A stretch of 43,423 nt of DNA from Kitasatospora sp. MBT63 (GTDB lineage Bacteria > Actinomycetota > Actinomycetes > Streptomycetales > Streptomycetaceae): assembly GCF_000710465.2 (NCBI RefSeq), contig NZ_JAIZ01000365.1, forward strand, positions 12,939 to 56,361. The letters are read 5' to 3'. The position numbers and the translations under genes are program-made. Below are positions 7,707 to 14,667 of this stretch, in pieces (position 1 is the stretch's first letter; every line of letters starts with the position of its first letter). Below the pieces are notes generated by a model that was not told the DNA's origin, searched no databases, and worked only from the letters and a program-made list of their open reading frames with translations.

Positions 7707-8070
7707 CCAACCACCTGCCGTGATCCGATCCCGCCCTGACTCCGGTACGGGGGCCGTACTGGAGCACGTCCGGCCGGCCCCGGGGGTTCCCCGGGTACGC
7801 CGCTTCCACCCGCCCGGGCGACACCGGCCCGGCGGACGGTGCACGAACCGCTCACGGCACCGGCGGGCCGGTGCACCGCGCGGCGCCGTCCGACAGCGTG
7901 CCACCCTGGGCCGGGCATGTGCACGCCTGAGCACCCGAACGGCCCCGTGGCGAACGGGGGTGGCTGATACGACCGGAGCAATCCGCAGGCAGGCCCGCGC
8001 CGTATGGGGCGCACAGCGCGCCACCCCGGCGCGCACCGAAGTTCCGCGCGCCTGGGGCAGAATGGCGGGC
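7707..8070. other. Divergent rsiG-dtd intergenic region with two dyads
   Basis: This 364-bp stretch holds no convincing gene. A dyad at 7740-7764 (11 pairs, one wobble, 3-nt loop) lies 34 bp upstream of rsiG and could be an operator or a 5'-UTR hairpin. A second short hairpin (7857-7874, GCACCGGC / GCCGGTGC) is present. No clear promoter could be assigned by eye for either gene. Confidence 0.5.
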
Positions 8071-8508
8071 ATGCGAGCAGTGGTACAGCGGGTGGCCGAG
8101 GCCGCCGTGACGGTGGACGGCGAACCGGTCGGCGCGATCGAAGGGCCCGGGCTGTGCGTCCTGGTCGGGGTGACCCACCAGGACACCCCGGCCCAGGCGG
8201 CCCAACTGGCCCGCAAGCTCTGGTCGCTGCGGCTGTTCGGCGGCGAGGACGGCGTCGAGCGGTCCTGCTCCGACTTCGGCGGACCGCTGCTGGTGATCAG
8301 TCAGTTCACGCTGTACGGCGACGCCCGCAAGGGGCGCCGCCCCACCTGGAACGCGGCCGCGCCCGGCCCCCTCGCCGAACCGCTGGTCGACGCCGTGGTG
8401 GCCGAACTGCGGGCGCTCGGCGCCGAGGTGGCGACCGGCCGGTTCGGCGCGGACATGAAGGTCTCGCTGGTCAACGACGGCCCGTTCACCGTGCTGCTGG
8501 AGGTCTGA
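8071..8508 (+). CDS. dtd: D-aminoacyl-tRNA deacylase
   Basis: A 145-residue cytoplasmic proofreading enzyme that removes D-amino acids wrongly attached to tRNA. It starts with the family's MRAVVQRV, contains the active-site block [18 protein letters not shown] and ends [11 protein letters not shown], equivalent to the NxGPxT motif with phenylalanine in place of the usual valine. ATG 8071 fits family starts; an in-frame ATG at 8062 is an alternative. Its last codons are the first unit of a 16-bp tandem repeat. The next gene is convergent. Confidence 0.95.
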   Translation: MRAVVQRVAEAAVTVDGEPVGAIEGPGLCVLVGVTHQDTPAQAAQLARKLWSLRLFGGEDGVERSCSDFGGPLLVISQFTLYGDARKGRRPTWNAAAPGPLAEPLVDAVVAELRALGAEVATGRFGADMKVSLVNDGPFTVLLEV

Positions 8509-8543
8509 GCCGCCGGAGGTCCGAGCCGCCGGAGGTCCGAACC
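8499..8543. repeat. 16-bp tandem repeat at the dtd 3' end
   Basis: Units begin at 8499, 8515 and 8531 (GGAGGTCYGAGCCGCC, the third partial). The first unit contains the final dtd codons and its stop, so the array grew from the gene end into the short convergent gap before the ygfZ-type gene. Confidence 0.8.
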
Positions 8544-8556
8544 CGCCCCCGCGCGG

Positions 8557-9522
8557 TCAGGCGGGGACGATCACGTCCTGGGTGGCCGGCACGGTACCGG
8601 CCAGCAGCACGGCGTCCACCGGGACGTTGCGCTTCACCAGGGCGAGCGCGATCGGCCCGAGCTCGTGGTGGCGGACCGCCGTGGTGACGAAGCCGAGCGG
8701 GCGGCCCTCGCCGCCGTCCGCGGCCAGCCGTACCTCGGTGCCGTGCGCGGGCAGCTTCTCCTCGGTGCCGTCCAGGTGCAGGAAGACCAGGCGGCGCGGC
8801 GGGCGCCCGAGGTTGTGCACCCGGGCGACCGTCTCCTGGCCGCGGTAGCAGCCCTTCTGCAGGTGCACCGCGCTGCCCAGCCAGTCCACCTCGTGCGGGA
8901 TGGTGCGGTGGTCGGTCTCGAAGCCGAGCCGGGGCCGGTGCCCCTCGACCCGCAGCGCCTCGTACGCCCAGACCCCGGCCGCCGGGCCGTAGCCCGCGGT
9001 GAGCCGGGCCAGCTCGGCGCGCGGCAGGAAGAGGTCCCGCCCGTACGGGAGCTCACGCACCGCGGCGGCGCCCTCGGCGGAGGCCGTGGAGCCGGCCGGC
9101 AGGTGCACCAGCGCGTAGTCGGCGCTCGCGTCGGCGATCTCCACCCGGTAGAAGAACTTCATGCTCTCCAGGTAGCCGATCAGGGCCGGCGCGGTACCCG
9201 GCTCCACGTGCACCCAGGTGGTCGTCCCGTCGTCCACCAGGTACAGCGCGTGCTCGACGTGGCCGTTGGGCGAGAGCACCAGCGCCTCGGTGGCCAGCTG
9301 CGGCGGCAGGTCGCTGACGTGCTGGGTGAGCAGCAGGTGCAGCCAGGCCAGCCGGTCGGCACCGGTCACCGTGATCACGCCGCGGTGCGAGAGGTCGACG
9401 AAACCGCGGCCCTCGGCGAGCGCGCGCTGCTCGCGGAAGATGTCGCCGTAGTGGGCCGCGACGCCCTCGTCGGCCCCCTCGGCGGGGACGGCACCGGGCA
9501 GGGCAAGCAGCGGGCTCTTCAT
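8557..9522 (-). CDS. ygfZ: Folate-binding YgfZ / GcvT-like Fe-S repair protein
   Basis: A 321-residue protein of the YgfZ/GcvT family with the diagnostic motif KGCYRGQE, whose cysteine is essential in E. coli YgfZ. An N-terminal GcvT-like domain includes VDLSHRGVITVTGADRLAWL. YgfZ uses folate to help assemble or repair certain iron-sulfur enzymes. No signal or membrane segments are seen. ATG 9522 gives the family length. It lies 60 bp downstream of nur on the same strand and may share its transcript. Confidence 0.9.
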   Translation of the reverse strand: MKSPLLALPGAVPAEGADEGVAAHYGDIFREQRALAEGRGFVDLSHRGVITVTGADRLAWLHLLLTQHVSDLPPQLATEALVLSPNGHVEHALYLVDDGTTTWVHVEPGTAPALIGYLESMKFFYRVEIADASADYALVHLPAGSTASAEGAAAVRELPYGRDLFLPRAELARLTAGYGPAAGVWAYEALRVEGHRPRLGFETDHRTIPHEVDWLGSAVHLQKGCYRGQETVARVHNLGRPPRRLVFLHLDGTEEKLPAHGTEVRLAADGGEGRPLGFVTTAVRHHELGPIALALVKRNVPVDAVLLAGTVPATQDVIVPA

Positions 9523-9582
9523 ACCCGCCAGCTTACGTCCGCCGGTCGGCCGGGCGGTGCCGGGGCGCCCGCCGCGGCCGGC

Positions 9583-10035
9583 TCAACCCGCCTGCTGCTG
9601 CTCCCGCTTCGCGGTGCAGTCGGCGCAGCGGCCGAAGATGGCGAAGTGCTTGAGGTCGGTGTCGAAGCCGTGCTCGGCGCGCAGGCTCTCGATCAGCGGC
9701 GCGGCGATCGCGGTGTCGGTCTCGGTGATCCTGTCGCAGTCCCGGCAGACCAGGTGCAGGTGGGTGTGGCGGCCGGCCAGGTGGTACGTCGGGGCGCCGT
9801 GGCCGAGGTGCGCGTGCGAGACCAGGCCGAGCTCCTCCAGCAGCTCCAGGGTCCGGTACACGGTGGAGATGTTGACGCCGCTGGCGGTCTTGCGGACCTG
9901 GGAGAGGATCTCGTCCGGGGTCGCGTGGTCGAGGGCGTCCACCGCCTCCAGCACCAGTTGGCGCTGCGGCGTCAGGCGGTACCCGCGCTCGCGCAGGTCG
10001 GCCTTCCAGTCGGTGGGGGTGTCGGTGTTGGCCAC
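9583..10035 (-). CDS. nur: Nickel-responsive Fur-family repressor
   Basis: A 150-residue metalloregulator with a winged-helix N-terminal domain (LRERGYRLTPQRQLVLEAVD, NISTVYRTLELLEELGLV) and a C-terminal dimer/metal domain. Streptomyces coelicolor Nur uses H33, H70, H72, H86, H88, H90 and H126 for its two regulatory metal sites. With a constant offset of four, all seven are here: H37, H74, H76, H90, H92, H94, H130. Two CxxC pairs are also present (CRDC, CADC). Nur represses nickel uptake and the iron superoxide dismutase gene when nickel is plentiful. GTG 10035 is chosen for AGGAC upstream and because the DWK motif then falls near the start as in Nur. A perfect palindrome lies 38 bp upstream. 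Confidence 0.88.
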   Translation of the reverse strand: MANTDTPTDWKADLRERGYRLTPQRQLVLEAVDALDHATPDEILSQVRKTASGVNISTVYRTLELLEELGLVSHAHLGHGAPTYHLAGRHTHLHLVCRDCDRITETDTAIAAPLIESLRAEHGFDTDLKHFAIFGRCADCTAKREQQQAG

Positions 10036-10072
10036 GGTGTCGTCCTGCCGGTCGAGGTCGTGAGACAAGTGT

Positions 10073-10098
10073 AGGGACCGACCACGTGGTCGGTCCCT
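10073..10098. promoter_or_regulatory. 26-bp perfect palindrome upstream of nur
   Basis: AGGGACCGACCAC is followed directly by its exact reverse complement (13+13 bp, no spacer). It lies between the stop of the FABP-like gene and the nur start, both on the minus strand. It could be an operator next to a possible nur -10 (TACACT), or a terminator with an ACGT loop and 11-bp stem for the upstream gene. No T-run follows. It does not resemble the published Nur box (TTGCAA half sites). Confidence 0.7.
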
Positions 10099-10133
10099 CA
10101 TCTTGCGGCCCCGCGTCCCGGGCCCGGCGGAAC

Positions 10134-10718
10134 TCAGCGGAAGAAGGCGATGCCGTCGTCCGGAAGGTCCGCGATGTCCTGGATCAGCTTGGCCGGGTTG
10201 AGCACCTTCTTCAGCTGCGCCGACATGTAGGGCCGCAGCGGCACCTCGGGGGCGGCCTTCTCGCCGACCCAGAGCAGTTCCTCGCCGACCAGGCCGAACA
10301 GGCGCTTGCCACCGCTGTACGGCGCCGAGCCCTCGATCCGGGCGACCGCGTCGGTGGCCAGGTCGATCTGGGGCTTGCCGTCGTGCAGCTTGCCGTACCA
10401 GATCTCCACGGTGCCGTCGTCGCGGACCGAGGAGACCTCGATCTCGCGCTCGCCGCTGCTGCCGTGCTGGTTGGTGGTGACCCGCCAGAAGGCGTGCTCG
10501 TTCTCCAGCGGGCTGACCTTCTCACCTTCGTCGTTCAGCACCCAGGTGCGGGAGCGGAACTCCAGGAAGGCGCGGCCGTCGTGCCGGAAGACGACCTCCT
10601 GGCCGAAGTTGCACTTCTCGCTGCCGGGGAAGTCGAAGACGCCCGCGCCCTCCCAGGTACCCAGGAGGAAGGCCAGCGGGACGACGTCCTTGTGGAGGTC
10701 GGAAGGGATCTCGATCAT
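10134..10718 (-). CDS. FABP-like beta-barrel protein (UPF0678 / nitrobindin superfamily)
   Basis: A 194-residue protein with the family motif LLGTWEGAGVF near the N terminus and repeated beta-strand patterns such as VSSVRDDGTVEIWYGKLHDG. This is the nitrobindin/FABP-like ten-stranded barrel found in most actinomycetes. True nitrobindins bind haem through a C-terminal histidine; here the equivalent tail (PLRPYMSAQLKKVLNP) has none, so haem binding is doubtful and the ligand is unknown. ATG 10718 gives the family length. It is 55 bp downstream of a 35-residue membrane microprotein. Confidence 0.85.
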   Translation of the reverse strand: MIEIPSDLHKDVVPLAFLLGTWEGAGVFDFPGSEKCNFGQEVVFRHDGRAFLEFRSRTWVLNDEGEKVSPLENEHAFWRVTTNQHGSSGEREIEVSSVRDDGTVEIWYGKLHDGKPQIDLATDAVARIEGSAPYSGGKRLFGLVGEELLWVGEKAAPEVPLRPYMSAQLKKVLNPAKLIQDIADLPDDGIAFFR

Positions 10719-10773
10719 GGTCCTGGACTCTGTCGTCGGGATGGGTTCGCCATCAACCGTACGGCAGTCGGGG

Positions 10774-10881
10774 TCAGCGCTGGCCCTGGTAGAGCTTCAT
10801 CACGGAGAAGATCGCGAACCAGGTGATCAGCACTGCCATCAGAGCCAGCAGGCAGTCGAAGAAGATTTCGAGACCGGACAC
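10774..10881 (-). CDS. 35-residue single-span membrane microprotein
   Basis: GTG 10881, with GGAG seven bases before it, opens a 35-codon frame: VSGLEIFFDC, a hydrophobic span LLALMAVLITWFAIFSVM, and a basic tail KLYQGQR. The frame is open further upstream, but that part is arginine-rich and unlike a protein. The design (short periplasmic end, one span, positively charged cytoplasmic tail) fits a genuine small membrane protein. A minus-strand -10-like TAGACT (10933-10928) lies upstream. The function is unknown. I believe similar short proteins recur next to the FABP gene in relatives, but could not check. Confidence 0.65.
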   Translation of the reverse strand: MSGLEIFFDCLLALMAVLITWFAIFSVMKLYQGQR

Positions 10882-10978
10882 GGGGTGCTCCCATTGACGG
10901 CGTTGGCATACAGGGCGGACGCGGCCGAGTCTATCCGGCGGTGATCCCGCGCTCACGGTGAGCCCCACCACGTCCGGC

Positions 10979-10984
10979 TAGGGT
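10979..10984 (+). promoter_or_regulatory. -10 element for a leaderless DsrE transcript
   Basis: TAGGGT is followed by 6 nt and then the DsrE ATG at 10991. That spacing puts the transcription start at or next to the start codon, and no good ribosome-binding site is present. A matching -35 is not obvious. Confidence 0.5.
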
Positions 10985-10990
10985 GTCGCC

Positions 10991-11353
10991 ATGTCGAAGA
11001 AGCTGGTCATCAAGGTCACCGCCGGGGCCGACGCGCCGGAGCGCTGCTCGCAGGCGTTCACGGTGGCCGCGGTCGCGGTCGCCAGCGGGGTCGAGGTCTC
11101 GCTCTGGCTAACCGGGGAGTCCTCCTGGTTCGCCCTGCCGGGCCGGGCCGCGGAGTTCGAGCTGCCGCACGCGGCGCCGCTGCCCGACCTGCTGGAGTCG
11201 GTGCTGGCGGCCGGCACCGTGACGCTGTGCACCCAGTGCGCGGCGCGCCGCGGGATCGAGGAGAAGGACACCGTCGAGGGGGTCAGGATCGCGGGCGCGC
11301 AGGTCTTCCTGAGCGAGATCATGGCCGACGGGGTGCAGGCGCTGGTCTACTGA
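10991..11353 (+). CDS. DsrE/DsrF-like sulfur-relay family protein
   Basis: A 120-residue protein of the DsrE/TusD-like fold: a short beta start (KKLVIKVTAGADAPERCSQA), alternating helices and strands, and a conserved cysteine pair LCTQC followed by AARRGI. DsrE-type proteins pass sulfur as persulfide between enzymes. The cysteines here are suitable, but the partner is unknown. The gene lies alone on the plus strand between minus-strand genes, and appears leaderless. Its closeness to a rhodanese and a cysteine leader peptide fits a sulfur-handling role (inference). Confidence 0.85.
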   Translation: MSKKLVIKVTAGADAPERCSQAFTVAAVAVASGVEVSLWLTGESSWFALPGRAAEFELPHAAPLPDLLESVLAAGTVTLCTQCAARRGIEEKDTVEGVRIAGAQVFLSEIMADGVQALVY

Positions 11354-11366
11354 CCCGGCTCCCGGT

Positions 11367-11639
11367 TCAGGGCCGCCGCTCGTGGTCGGGGTGGTCCCGG
11401 TCGTGGCCGGGGTCGTCCCACTTCGGGTCGTCCCAGCGCGGGTCGTTCCACCAGTCGTCCTCCGGGTCGCGCCGGTTGGCGAGGATCGCCGCGAGCGGCG
11501 GGATCACCATCGCCACCACGCACATCCCGATCGCGGCCGGCACCGACCAGAACCGCACCGCGCCCCAGGCCAGCACGAACAGGGCGAGGCACACCCCCAT
11601 CATCACGAAGTAGCGCACGTGGCGCCGGTGTGCCCGCAC
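11367..11639 (-). CDS. DUF3099 membrane protein
   Basis: A 90-residue protein with two hydrophobic spans (about residues 10-28 and 32-50, MMGVCLALFVLAWGAVRFW and a second ending IPPLAAILA), then NRRDPEDDWW and an acidic tail. This is the DUF3099 pattern of actinobacteria, function unknown. The tail carries short repeats of W-N/D-D-P (WNDPRWDDPKWDDPGHD). GTG 11639 is the first available start; it sits directly after GGAAGG, so the true start might be the in-frame GTG a few codons on. It converges on the DsrE gene. Confidence 0.8.
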   Translation of the reverse strand: MRAHRRHVRYFVMMGVCLALFVLAWGAVRFWSVPAAIGMCVVAMVIPPLAAILANRRDPEDDWWNDPRWDDPKWDDPGHDRDHPDHERRP

Positions 11640-11654
11640 CCTTCCAGGGTATGA

Positions 11655-11686
11655 CCGAGGACCCCCGCCGGGGCAGGGGTCCTCGG
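11655..11686 (-). terminator. Terminator after the rhodanese-DUF1416 operon
   Basis: An 11-bp perfect stem (11655-11665 with 11676-11686) with a 10-nt loop lies 18 bp beyond the DUF1416 stop, on the side where minus-strand transcription leaves the operon. Confidence 0.75.
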
Positions 11687-11703
11687 GCCGTTCGGCAGTC
11701 GTC

Positions 11704-11994
11704 TCAGACCGCGATCACGATCTCGGTGGGCTCGCCCTGGGAGGCGACCACCACCCGGTCGACGGTCGCGCCGGGGACCAGGGCGCGCAGCGTCCAGGTG
11801 CCGGGGCGGGCGAAGAACCGGAACTGTCCGGACGCCGAGGTCGGCACCTCCGCCGTGAAATCGCCGTTCTGGTCGAGCAGGCGCACGTAACCGTGCACCG
11901 GCTCCTCGTCGCGGGTCACCGAACCCTGGATGATCGTCTCGCTGGCCACGTCAACTCCTGCCAGGTCGGGGCCGCCGGCCTTCGCACCGCACAT
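11704..11994 (-). CDS. DUF1416 protein
   Basis: A 96-residue protein starting MCGAKAGGPDLAGVDVASE, followed by a carboxypeptidase-regulatory-like beta-sandwich (GSVTRDEEPVHGYVRLLDQN, SGQFRFFARPGTWTLRAL). This is the DUF1416 family that nearly always sits directly after the thiosulfate sulfurtransferase gene in actinomycetes. ATG 11994 has AGGGAAG upstream and lies 35 bp after the sulfurtransferase stop, so the two are co-transcribed. The cysteine at position 3 is a family feature. The function is unknown, but the constant pairing suggests a role with the sulfurtransferase. Confidence 0.9.
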   Translation of the reverse strand: MCGAKAGGPDLAGVDVASETIIQGSVTRDEEPVHGYVRLLDQNGDFTAEVPTSASGQFRFFARPGTWTLRALVPGATVDRVVVASQGEPTEIVIAV

Positions 11995-12029
11995 GTCTGT
12001 CTTCCCTCTCTTACCGGTCGAGCCGGGGC

Positions 12030-12866
12030 TCAGTTGTCGCCGAGCGCGATCGGCACGCCGACCAGGCTTCCGTACTCGGTCCAGGAGCCGTCGTAGTTCT
12101 TGACGTTCTCCTGGCCCAGCAGCTCGTGCAGCACGAACCAGGTGAGCGCGGAGCGCTCGCCGATCCGGCAGTACGCGATGGTGTCCTTGGCCAGGTCGAC
12201 GCCCTCGGCGGTGTAGAGCGCCTTGAGCTCCTCGTCCGACTTGAAGGTGCCGTCGTCGTTGGCGTTCTTCGCCCACGGGATGTTGCGCGCGGTCGGCACG
12301 TGGCCGGGGCGCTGCGACTGCTCCTGCGGCAGGTGGGCCGGGGCGAGCAGACGGCCGGAGAACTCGTCGGGCGAACGGACGTCGACCAGGTTCAGGCTGC
12401 CGATCGCGTTCACGACGTCGTCGCGGAAGGCGCGGATCGAGGAGTCCACCGGCTGGGCCGTGTACTGGGTGGCGGCCCGCTCGGGCTGCTCGACGACCAG
12501 CTCGCGGGAGTCCAGCTCCCACTTCTTGCGGCCGCCGTCCAGCAGGCGGACGTCGCCGTGACCGTAGAGCTTGAAGTACCAGTAGGCGTACGAGGCGAAC
12601 CAGTTGTTGTTGCCGCCGTAGAGCACCACGGTGTCGTCGTTGGCGATGCCCTTGGCGCTGAGCAGCGCCTCGAAGCCCGCCTGGTCGATGAAGTCGCGGC
12701 GGACCGGGTCCTGGAGGTCCTTCTTCCAGTCGATCCGGACGGCGTTGCGGATGTGGTTCTTGTCGTACGCCGAGGTGTCCTCGTCGACCTCGACGACGAC
12801 GACCTTCGGGTCGTCCAGGCGGGCCTGGACCCAGTCGGCGTCTACCAGGACGTCGCTGCGGCTCAT
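12030..12866 (-). CDS. sseA: Thiosulfate sulfurtransferase (tandem rhodanese)
   Basis: A 278-residue protein of two rhodanese domains. The N-terminal one is inactive (GGNNNWFASYAYWYFKLYG); the C-terminal one carries the active-site loop CRIGERS with the catalytic cysteine. It transfers sulfur from thiosulfate or a related donor to an acceptor such as a thiol or cyanide. ATG 12866 has GGAG eight bases upstream. It heads the operon with DUF1416. A cysteine-rich leader peptide is encoded 218 bp upstream, so expression is probably tuned by cysteine supply through translation of that leader. Confidence 0.93.
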   Translation of the reverse strand: MSRSDVLVDADWVQARLDDPKVVVVEVDEDTSAYDKNHIRNAVRIDWKKDLQDPVRRDFIDQAGFEALLSAKGIANDDTVVLYGGNNNWFASYAYWYFKLYGHGDVRLLDGGRKKWELDSRELVVEQPERAATQYTAQPVDSSIRAFRDDVVNAIGSLNLVDVRSPDEFSGRLLAPAHLPQEQSQRPGHVPTARNIPWAKNANDDGTFKSDEELKALYTAEGVDLAKDTIAYCRIGERSALTWFVLHELLGQENVKNYDGSWTEYGSLVGVPIALGDN

Positions 12867-13083
12867 GGTGGTTTCTCCATCCGGGGGCGGTTGGCGGAAG
12901 AGGCTGTTCAGGGGGTGCCCGGCCGATCCCGTCCGGGCATCTGTCCGAATGCTGGGACAGGGCGGAGTGCGGGAGGCCTGGGCCGGTGGTGCGGGAACGA
13001 GGTGCGCGAACGCCGCCCACTATCGCGGGTCGGGTCGTCGCAGCGGTTCGGGCGAGCCGGAGATACCGGTCAGAACTGCCCGG

Positions 13084-13164
13084 TCAGCGCATTCGACACA
13101 GGCAGGTGGACACGCGGCACAGGTCTACCGCCCGCCGCTTCGTGAGATCCGCCTGTCGCTTCAT
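13084..13164 (-). CDS. Cysteine-rich leader peptide, leaderless
   Basis: A 26-codon frame begins MKRQADLTKRRAVDL and ends CRVSTCLCRMR, with three cysteines near the end. It is an example of the short actinobacterial leader peptides with a KRRAVDLCR core found in front of sulfur-assimilation and sulfurtransferase genes. In mycobacteria, cysteine-containing leaders of this sort attenuate downstream genes by ribosome stalling when cysteine is short. The ATG lies 7 nt after a -10 element, so the mRNA should start at the start codon. The downstream gene is the sulfurtransferase, 218 bp away. Confidence 0.85.
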   Translation of the reverse strand: MKRQADLTKRRAVDLCRVSTCLCRMR

Positions 13165-13171
13165 GTCGACG

Positions 13172-13201
13172 ATGCTAGGGACCTCCCGGGCCTGCTGTCA
13201 T
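13172..13201 (-). promoter_or_regulatory. Promoter of the cysteine leader peptide
   Basis: On the minus strand ATGACA (13201-13196) and TAGCAT (13177-13172) are separated by 18 bp. The -35 matches TTGACA at 5 of 6 positions. The leader ATG begins 7 nt after the -10, giving a leaderless transcript. Confidence 0.7.
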
Positions 13202-13410
13202 CAGTGTGTCGAATGCTGAGATCAGAATGACCGCATCATGGGATTAGACCCCGCACCGCCGACACGCGGCCCGGCCGGGCCGCCCTCCCGGCCCTCCGGA
13301 CGCCCGCACGGCACCGCCCGGCAGGCCGGCGCTGGACAGCGCGTCTCGCGGAGCGGGACGGCGGGCAGCCGCCGGGAGGCCGGGACGGGACGCGACGCGC
13401 GGTGGGCCGG

Positions 13411-14082
13411 TCAGCCGATCAGGCGGACGTCGGTGCCGCGGAAGTCCAGCAGCAGACCGTCCGGCTCCGGGGTCACTCCGGCCAGGCCCAGCCCGGCCGG
13501 CAGCCGGCTCAGGGTGAAGCTGCGCGGGGCCAGCAGGTCCTTCACCCGGCCGTTCAACGCCGCGGCCACGCCGGTCAGTTGGAAACCGTCGGCGATCACC
13601 GTGTTGCCCTCGCTGTGCACCTTGCCCTCGCCGATCGAGAAGCCCGCCACCGAGGCCTTCACCTTGCCCGGCCCGCCGTACGACAGATCGAGGCGGTCCG
13701 CCCCCTGCACCAGCTTGGCCGCGTCCGGGTACGAGATCAGTCCGCTGCCGGTCGCGCTGCGCACCGTGGCGCTGTGGTACGAGTCGCCGACCGAGACGCC
13801 GGAGAGCGAGGCCCGGAACGAGCGCACCGCCACCTGCTGGCGGCCGTCGCTGACCTGTACGTCGTCGGCGGCGAGCTTGACGCCGTCGAACTCCCCGGAC
13901 ACCGCCTGGGTGAGGAAGGGGAACCCCTCGATCGTCACCTCGGGCCGGCTGCTCAGCCGGCCGCTGCTCACCAGCTGGTCGGCGGCCTCGTCCTCGGCCA
14001 CCCCGACCGCCGTCCGGTCCGCCCCGACCAGCAGGCCGGCCAGCACACCGAGTCCGATCGTCAGCTTCAGCCAGCCCCGCAT
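13411..14082 (-). CDS. LmeA-like DUF2993 lipid-binding protein
   Basis: A 223-residue protein that begins with an uncleaved or cleaved hydrophobic signal (WLKLTIGLGVLAGLLVGADR), then the DUF2993 body: VTIEGFPFLTQAVSGEFDGV is the hallmark of this family. The mycobacterial member LmeA binds phospholipids in the periplasm and supports mannan elongation. Here the protein is presumably anchored outside the membrane. ATG 14082 has GGGGGAG close upstream and puts the signal peptide at the start, so the longer upstream frame is rejected. Its own promoter is not evident. Confidence 0.85.
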   Translation of the reverse strand: MRGWLKLTIGLGVLAGLLVGADRTAVGVAEDEAADQLVSSGRLSSRPEVTIEGFPFLTQAVSGEFDGVKLAADDVQVSDGRQQVAVRSFRASLSGVSVGDSYHSATVRSATGSGLISYPDAAKLVQGADRLDLSYGGPGKVKASVAGFSIGEGKVHSEGNTVIADGFQLTGVAAALNGRVKDLLAPRSFTLSRLPAGLGLAGVTPEPDGLLLDFRGTDVRLIG

Positions 14083-14233
14083 CTCACTCCCCCGTGGGTC
14101 GTTGGCGCCGTCCGGCGCGGTACCGCATCCTCGCAGCCGTCCACCCGTCCGTCCGCAGATACGACGATCACCCCGGGTGCGGTGGTTCCTGGAGAAGGTG
14201 CGGGCCGGCGGACCGGCCGCCGGCGCGGGCCGC

Positions 14234-14563
14234 TCAGCCGCCCGCGAAGGGCGGCAGCACCTCGACCGAGCCGCCGTCCCGCAGCCGCACCTCGGCGTGG
14301 TCCCGGGTGCCCACCGGGTCCCCGTCCACCAGGTACGAGCAGACGCCGAGCAGGCGCAGCAGCCCCGGCCGGTCCGCGTGCCGGGCACGGGCCTGGTCCA
14401 GCGCCTCGGCGAGGGTGGCGGCCAGGTAGGACTCCTCGGCGGCCCCGGCCTCGGCCTTGGCCGCGGCCCAGTAGCGGAGGGTGCCGCTCACCCGTACGGG
14501 TGAGTCGGGCGCGGTGTGTCCGGTGCCCTGCGCAGCGGTCCGGGCCTCGGTGGTCGCGGTCAT
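14234..14563 (-). CDS. MoaD/ThiS-family sulfur carrier protein
   Basis: A 109-residue ubiquitin-like protein ending in the di-glycine PPFAGG that is activated and thiocarboxylated in MoaD/ThiS proteins. LRYWAAAKAEAGAAEE is the usual MoaD start. About 24 extra residues precede the domain. It may supply sulfur for molybdopterin or another pathway; no moaE or moeB-like gene is in the window. The ATG overlaps by ATGA the stop of a possible 35-codon frame upstream. Its sulfur-carrier function fits the rhodanese and DsrE genes nearby (inference). Confidence 0.88.
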   Translation of the reverse strand: MTATTEARTAAQGTGHTAPDSPVRVSGTLRYWAAAKAEAGAAEESYLAATLAEALDQARARHADRPGLLRLLGVCSYLVDGDPVGTRDHAEVRLRDGGSVEVLPPFAGG

Positions 14564-14667
14564 GGCAACCCCTTCCAGTGGTCCTCGCCCGGTGCGGCGG
14601 CCGGCTCCTGTGCCGGGCCACCCACGCCAAAGGTGTACACGTACCGTGCGGCCGGTGCGGCTCCCAT
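14560..14667 (-). CDS. Possible 35-residue ORF coupled to the MoaD-like gene
   Basis: ATG 14667, preceded by a G-rich GGGTGGGG, opens a frame MGAAPAARYVYTFGVGG that runs to DHWKGLP and stops with an ATGA overlap onto the MoaD-like start. The overlap is the only strong argument for it. Composition is not distinctive and no family is recognised; it may serve as a short coupling leader or be chance. Confidence 0.3.
   Translation of the reverse strand: MGAAPAARYVYTFGVGGPAQEPAAAPGEDHWKGLP

Larger units (their letters stand above)
12867..13410. other. Leader region of the sulfurtransferase operon
   Basis: This 544-bp stretch contains the leader peptide gene (13084-13164) and its promoter (13172-13201). 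Between leader and sseA two hairpins occur: 12916-12922 with 12933-12939 (TGCCCGG / CCGGGCA) and 12941-12946 with 12955-12960 (CTGTCC / GGACAG). These are candidates for the regulatory switch. A 12-bp inverted repeat brackets the leader (13089-13100 and 13205-13216). From 13217 to 13410 I see nothing beyond GC-rich sequence. Confidence 0.55.

Noticed and set aside
10134..10718. Haem-binding nitrobindin
   Set aside because: The C-terminal histidine that ligates haem in nitrobindins is missing, so only the fold is claimed.
13238..14503. Plus-strand gene opposite the DUF2993 gene
   Set aside because: It is the shadow of the lipid-binding gene on the other strand and has no ribosome-binding site or motif.
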